Assembly (NCBI GenBank): GCA_004794655.1 | Contig: SMMW01000178.1 | Coordinates: 596,740-660,739, forward strand | Reading direction: 5' to 3' | Length of the DNA: 64,000 nucleotides | From: Marisa cornuarietis | Taxonomy: Eukaryota; Mollusca; Gastropoda; Architaenioglossa; Ampullariidae | In this document: piece by piece, positions 61,101 to 64,000 of the stretch | How the letters are laid out: every line of letters starts with the position of its first letter | Position numbering within the stretch: the first letter of the stretch is position 1 | Translations under genes and position numbers: made by a program | The notes under the pieces: model-generated | Told to the model about the DNA's origin: nothing | The model's input: the letters and a program-made list of their open reading frames with translations, nothing else | Database searches by the model: none

Positions 61101-62321
61101 ACACTAATATCAAGCGGCAGCAGCAGCAGGAAAAGAGGGCACATGCAAAAGTAAATAACAATCTGGCGCCACAAAAACAGCAACCGTTTCCCCGCACCTC
61201 CCCAAAGCCCCATACCCTCACCTACCTCAATACACAATAGGCACACATAAACACACATATTAGTGACAGGACACAGAGTAACACGTGTAGCCACATCCTC
61301 TGTTGCAGTCTTTCAAGCGACTTCAAGATTTTCTATGACAAACTTCTGACAGTAGTTCCTCGTCTCCATATTTGGGCGGCAAATTGTTACCATGGATACG
61401 CACCCGTCGGCTGGCAAGTGGAATATTTAACCAGACCCCTCCGCTCTCCACCGGCCGTCATCAGGGAAGTCGAGCAGGACAAGGGAATCGCTAGCTACCG
61501 TCATGTGAAGCCGTACAGTGAGCGTGGTGTGGCCGACCACACAGACGGCCCGCCAGTCACACGACTGTATCATGGAGGTCAGGGTCACTCAGATCGCTGG
61601 ACAATTGACTGTGTCACGTGCGGTCGTGAGGTGGCCAGCTTCCTACACAGTCTCCGTGTTGGTGTTACGGGTAGGTGTGGGTATTGTGTAGTGTAATGTT
61701 GTTTACAGGTGAACACTTACCTGTGTGATAAATAACAAACAGGTGAGAAAGAGTCTTGTGAAGAAGACAGTGTGTCAGTGACGTGTGTCTGTCAGGTGAC
61801 ATCACGTGATGATGTCATTGTTTATATCCACGTGTCTGTCAGTCTGTACGCTGTATCTGTGACACGTGACTTACAGAATAAACAAACTGTGAATGTTGAC
61901 AGAGAGTGGCACAACAACATCTACGACAGTCACCTCCACCAGCGACGGCACAACACCACCCTGTCTACAGTGGAGAGACGTGCTGATGTTGTTCTGGCGC
62001 GACGTTAGTGACAACCCGGGTATGGTGAAGGGACTGGAAGAAGCGGGTATCCCAGTGAGGGTGATGAAGGATGATGACATTGAGGACGTGGCCACGGCCC
62101 GCAGTGACGTGGTGTGGGTGGCTCGTGGAGATCGTGTTGGTGGTCTGGAGAGAAAAGTCGTCGTCTGTCTGGACGATCCTAAGCTTGAATGGATTAGATC
62201 TGTAAGTGAGAGAGAGAAAGACTACTCTGTGTTCTCCTTTAACGCTTGTCGACTTGGCTACATGTCCCGCTGTACATCACAACTTTTCATTGTCTCACCT
62301 AATAACATAATTGAGTTTTAA
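48670..62321 (+). CDS. Gene B: complete KH-NERD nuclease-SF1 helicase protein (841 aa)
   Basis: Coding exons 48724-48756, 49532-49637, 49992-50155, 50368-51120, 56818-57023, 58244-58726, 61309-61670 and 61903-62321 have GT-AG borders and matching phases (0,1,0,0,2,2,1). They sum to 2,526 nt with one terminal TAA. Predicted residues are 12-101 Gly-rich KH-like, 102-150 conserved block, 210-352 NERD-like (D257, D259, E273, K275), 353-421 Cys/Trp linker, Walker A 480-487, Walker B near 574-576, then motifs III-VI to 841. No signal peptide or membrane segment is seen, so it is probably intracellular. NERD-helicase fusions are known in prokaryotes; here a KH-like module is added. Predicted activity is ATP-driven unwinding plus DNA or RNA cleavage; substrate and role are unknown. 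Introns are loaded with transposons. Confidence 0.8.
49040..49107. repeat. (GT)n microsatellite
   Basis: GT run with a few interruptions, inside the first gene B intron. Confidence 0.9.
49196..49397. repeat. (ATC)n microsatellite with CAATCAT variants
   Basis: A pure CAT/ATC run followed by ATC blocks with CAA interruptions. It creates a spurious poly-His frame. Confidence 0.95.
49532..49637 (+). CDS. Gene B Gly-rich exon
   Basis: 106 nt, phase 0 to 1. Acceptor gtcacag, donor gtgggt. Encodes GHRPKGGGRGQSSSGG and VYLHAVTEEQAVLLEDT. The RG/Gly-rich start suggests nucleic-acid contact. Confidence 0.75.
49992..50155 (+). CDS. Gene B KH-like exon
   Basis: 164 nt, phase 1 to 0. Acceptor tttttaag, donor gtttgt. 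Encodes CPLEEVKKKTGADVEFDPNP and GMKIINIRGAPSEIKAAVSL, the TGA-(V/I) turn and IRGAPSEI final strand-helix pattern of type-I KH domains. The canonical GxxG loop is missing or degenerate. Confidence 0.7.
50368..51120 (+). CDS. Gene B NERD exon
   Basis: 753 nt, phase 0 to 0. Acceptor aacacag, donor gtttca. Encodes [20 protein letters not shown] and [19 protein letters not shown], a short Gln/Gly/Ser linker, then [20 protein letters not shown] and [20 protein letters not shown]. The D-x-D...E-x-K spacing fits the PD-(D/E)xK core of NERD domains. Confidence 0.8.
51880..52446 (-). pseudogene. piggyBac transposase relic
   Basis: The minus strand reads KSMSKARFAQLRRELPFEDD, then TADEQLNVFRGRWPFKQYIP and SKPEKY. 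This matches the MSxxRF...LRF and TVDEQLVPFRGRCPFKQYMPSKPAKY hallmarks of piggyBac transposases. A Cys-rich tail (CHCQECDNA...) resembles the C-terminal zinc ribbon. Stops and shifts are present, and a (GAT)n run at 52078-52127 sits inside. Confidence 0.75.
52078..52127. repeat. (GAT)n microsatellite
   Basis: Pure GAT run within the piggyBac relic. Confidence 0.95.
54935..54966. repeat. Second copy of the piggyBac right-end sequence
   Basis: GGGTCCGTATAGACCTCAG followed by a TTAG resembles the right end at 54775-54797 (GGGTCCATACAGACCCCGAC...TTAA), in the same orientation about 170 bp further right. Confidence 0.45.
54980..55095. repeat. Three-copy tandem repeat, about 40-bp unit
   Basis: Repeats of TACTGTCATAGATAG...TTAGCCTTGTAATACTAG. 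Confidence 0.75.
55316..56008 (-). mobile_element. hAT-family element fragment with TIRs
   Basis: Inverted ends AGAGCCGGCGCTAGGG (left) and CGAGCTGGCGCTAGGG (right, read inward). The flanking octamers AGGTGTAG and GGGTGTAG match at 7 of 8 bases, as expected for the 8-bp hAT target duplication. It is internally deleted and lies in the long gene B intron. Confidence 0.75.
55345..55850 (-). pseudogene. hAT (ZMYM1-like) transposase relic
   Basis: The minus strand reads FEFLVAVVVWYDILLAVNTD, LQSSNMQLDVAIKHVHSLI, EIASTMNIEPVF and, in another frame, EEYFRVGYFLWIVDQALRFL. These match a conserved stretch of ZMYM1-like hAT transposases. A frame shift near 55500 breaks it. Confidence 0.75.
56009..56817. 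other. Gene B intron, nothing recognised
   Basis: No repeat array, transposon end or exon supported up to the 56818 acceptor. Confidence 0.45.
56818..57023 (+). CDS. Gene B Cys/Trp linker exon
   Basis: 206 nt, phase 0 to 2. Acceptor ccctaaag, donor gtaagt. Encodes [36 protein letters not shown] and [20 protein letters not shown]. The domain is unknown. Confidence 0.8.
58244..58726 (+). CDS. Gene B P-loop helicase exon
   Basis: 483 nt, phase 2 to 2. Acceptor gagtag, donor gtgagt. Encodes a Q-motif-like LFPEQLHLL, then [20 protein letters not shown] (Walker A), VYIVST (Ia) and SLYIIADEVV (Walker B). Confidence 0.85.
59040..61250 (+). mobile_element. I/Jockey-like LINE 3' half with RNase H, degenerate
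   Basis: Reading across frame breaks gives an RT thumb (LVRVVSENTWGTNPKSLLNL), then an RNase H domain with VQIYTNDPE, HINFHSAELTDILTALQTL, LVISDSLSTLQALK and IGIKGNEVADKLAKMAVK. Next come a CSCGDRLSNPHVLLECN zinc-like motif and a basic tail. Full of stops. It occupies the gene B intron between 58726 and 61309 and is itself split by a MITE. Confidence 0.7.
60308..60655. mobile_element. MITE with GGTGAC inverted ends, inside the LINE
   Basis: The left end GGTGACCGGACACTTAGTCC and the right end ...CCCAGTCACC are inverted. Inner copies of GGATTAAGTGTC recur at both sides, with a four-copy AATTAAATTTTTCATTCACT tandem in the middle. The LINE RNase H/tail match resumes on the far side. No target duplication was confirmed. 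Confidence 0.6.
61309..61670 (+). CDS. Gene B helicase motif III-IV exon
   Basis: 362 nt, phase 2 to 1. Acceptor gttgcag, donor gtaggt. Encodes VPRLHIWAAN, YLTRPLRSPPAVIREVEQDK, ERGVADHTDGPPVTRLYHGG and DCVTCGREVASFLHSL. Three codons shorter than A2 at its start and lacking two residues later. Confidence 0.8.
61903..62321 (+). CDS. Gene B last exon, helicase C-terminus
   Basis: Acceptor gttgacag, phase 1. Encodes a Thr/Ser-rich start, CLQWRDVLML, IPVRVMKDDDIEDVATARSD, GGLERKVVVCLDD (motif V-like) and MSRCTSQLFIVSP (motif VI-like), ending TAA at 62319-62321. Confidence 0.8.
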
Positions 62322-62499
62322 ACAGTGGTTACAAACTTTAAAGTATATCAACAATGTCTGATTTTTATTAAAAAATGTTGCTGATTGCTTCACTCCACAC
62401 AAGCAGAACCGTTGACTAGCAAAACTGTTGTTTGCATTGTAAAATGTTGGAGAATGAATATATCACGTTTTCTTTCTACTCACTTACTCACTCACTCAC

Positions 62500-64000
62500 A
62501 GGGGTGAGCTGTTCTCAGCTGGGCAGCTCGGACGGTTTCTTCCAATCGCTATATTTTTTGACGAATGTTTGGCAAATTAACCGAATTGAAAGCTATTGTG
62601 CAATATACAGAGTGTATACCCAAGCTATAAACAGCATGCCAAGCCATAACCTCCAGTTTCGAGCAACATGTGACCATTTCTTGTCGATTTTTATCAGTTT
62701 TATGTGTCGGCGAGCCCGTGTGCTGTGCAAACACACCTCAGTACGCTAAGTGTTTGGTTCAAAAACAGACATGGTGCAGCATTTGTGACCATCATCTTTA
62801 TAGTGGGTACATTACTTCGAAGTGGAGACATAGAAAGCAACCCAGGCCCTGCAAAAAGACAGTCTCAGCTACCGACATCGGCCGCGTCATCTAAACAACT
62901 TGATGAACAACATGATATGTCCACTCACCGCGCTCAAAACACAATACCAGACCAACCGTCCATAGCAGATGTATTGAAAATGCTGAGCTCCATAGACAAA
63001 AAATTGACATGAATGCTAAAACGCAAGAACAATTAAATTCAATACACAGAGACATGACTGAAGTGATTAAAGAAAATACGGCGTTGAAGGAGAAAATCTC
63101 TAGGCTAGAACACAAACTAGACGACATAGAGGGAAGAAACAGACCCAAAAGCCTAATCTTCTACAATATCCCCGCCCCACAGGGGCAAACAGAGACCTGG
63201 GCAGACAGGCTCTCCTTAAAGATAAACTCAAGCTTGGAGACAACATAGAAATAGAAAGAGCCCATCGTCTGAGAAGTGGTCGGGCCCCCCATCCGATCAT
63301 TGTCAACTTCGCCAAGTTGAATGACAAGAAAAAAGTTCTATCAGGAGGCAAAAAACTAAAAGAAAGTGTGCCTGAAATCTTCATCTCAGAAGACTTTACA
63401 CCCAGGGTAAGAGATCTGCGTCGAAAACTACGACCATTTCTTAGACAAGCCATTGAAGACAACAAGAAGGCGTTTCTTTGCTTCGATACCCTAGTTATTG
63501 ATGGGAAGCCATTTTTGTTTGACCCGACTACAAACAGCTTGAAGGAAAGACGACCCGCACATGCCGACTATCCTCCGTTGACCCCGCAGCTCACCCATAT
63601 AAACAAGCTATGGGAGACAACAGGGGACGACCCTCTTCATCGTATGGGAGACAACTACCTGCGACGAGAGACAGCACTGGGAACAACAGGACCCCACCCC
63701 CCTACACCCATACCTTACCCAAAATCTTCACCGAGAACCCAGTCCTTTCGTAGCAGACCGCGAGGCACATGTGAACAGAAGCGAGGCGACGTGCAGTAGA
63801 GAGGAAAGAGGAGACAAGCGAGCGAATGATAGCAGGGGTGAGAGTAATCCTAGTGTTACTAATACACGTGTGCTAAACTGGAACATCGAAGGTGTGATGA
63901 GCAAGGTGGGTGAAGCAGACTTTATTCAGTACATAACCACATTTGATATTGAGACATTCCTAGAGCAAAACACAGAACTTGAATGTTTCTCTTTGCTCAG
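62500..64000 (+). mobile_element. LINE 5' part: ORF1 with 2A-like motif and ORF2 endonuclease start
   Basis: ORF1 is spread over three frames (shifts near 63008 and 63245). It has a hydrophobic stretch AAFVTIIFIVGTLL, then RSGDIESNPGP (2A-like), a coiled coil (ENTALKEKISRLEHKLDDIE), LIFYNIPAP and RAHRLRSGRAPHPIIVNFAK (the RRM-like region of LINE ORF1p), and a C-terminal domain to 63799. From 63870 ORF2 begins VLNWNIEGVMSK...DFIQYI, an AP-endonuclease start, and runs off the window. The shifts suggest an inactive copy. Its 5' end is not exact. Confidence 0.7.
62824..62850 (+). other. 2A-like ribosome-skipping motif in LINE ORF1
   Basis: GDIESNPGP fits the D(V/I)ExNPGP consensus, where translation skips the final Gly-Pro bond. 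2A-like sequences are known at the N-terminus of some APE-type LINEs in invertebrates. Activity is inferred from the motif only. Confidence 0.7.

Overview
This is eukaryotic genomic DNA from an invertebrate animal, most likely a mollusc or other lophotrochozoan. That placement is an inference from spliced genes with GT-AG introns, dense microsatellites, tRNA-type SINEs, several LINE clades, piggyBac, hAT and pogo remnants, and a secreted C-type lectin gene. No bacterial operon, rRNA, tRNA gene or CRISPR array was seen. The window is mostly repeats and introns, and long uninterrupted reading frames are rare. The dominant coding content is one gene family, assembled here by hand from exons with consistent splice sites and phases. 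The proteins combine a short Gly-rich N-terminus, a KH-like RNA-binding segment, a conserved block of about 50 residues of unknown type, a NERD-like PD-(D/E)xK nuclease domain, a Cys/Trp-rich linker exon and a superfamily-1-like helicase. Helicase motifs include [10 protein letters not shown], a PLRSPPA motif-IV-like segment, GLERKVV and SRCTSQL. 

Layout. Positions 1-1110: a LINE reverse transcriptase tail split by a SINE with an 11-bp target duplication. Positions 1552-11959, minus strand: gene A, whose NERD exon has grown to 2,019 nt through a coding tandem repeat of about 36 bp and whose ExK motif reads QVK. Its helicase C-terminus lies outside the window or is lost. The gene carries a pogo-type MITE, LINE fragments and a Rex/CR1-like LINE in its introns. 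Positions 11960-18556: non-coding spacer with a gag-like relic and tandem repeats. Positions 18557-24179, plus: gene A2, with no detectable KH exons and one in-frame TGA. Positions 23904-35322: a segmental duplication of the A2 3' end, together with two arrays of a 38/40-bp minisatellite, the second about 6.9 kb. Positions 36570-36968, minus: a dead copy of the P-loop exon. 

Positions 38317-40736, minus: a four-exon secreted C-type lectin, with a second broken lectin exon at 41172-41326. Positions 43496-44132: thirteen exact-length 49-bp satellite units. Positions 44930-48660: SINE, LINE and tandem-repeat spacer. Positions 48670-62321, plus: gene B, the complete family member. Its eight coding exons sum to 2,526 nt, an open frame for 841 aa. 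Its introns hold a piggyBac element of about 3.3 kb with TTAA ends, a hAT fragment with inverted repeats, and an I/Jockey-like LINE with RNase H. Positions 62500-64000: the 5' part of a LINE whose ORF1 carries a 2A-like GDIESNPGP motif. 

If A, A2 and B work as their domains suggest, they are RNA- or DNA-directed nuclease-helicases arranged as a diversifying cluster. A role in defence against viruses or transposons is an inference only.
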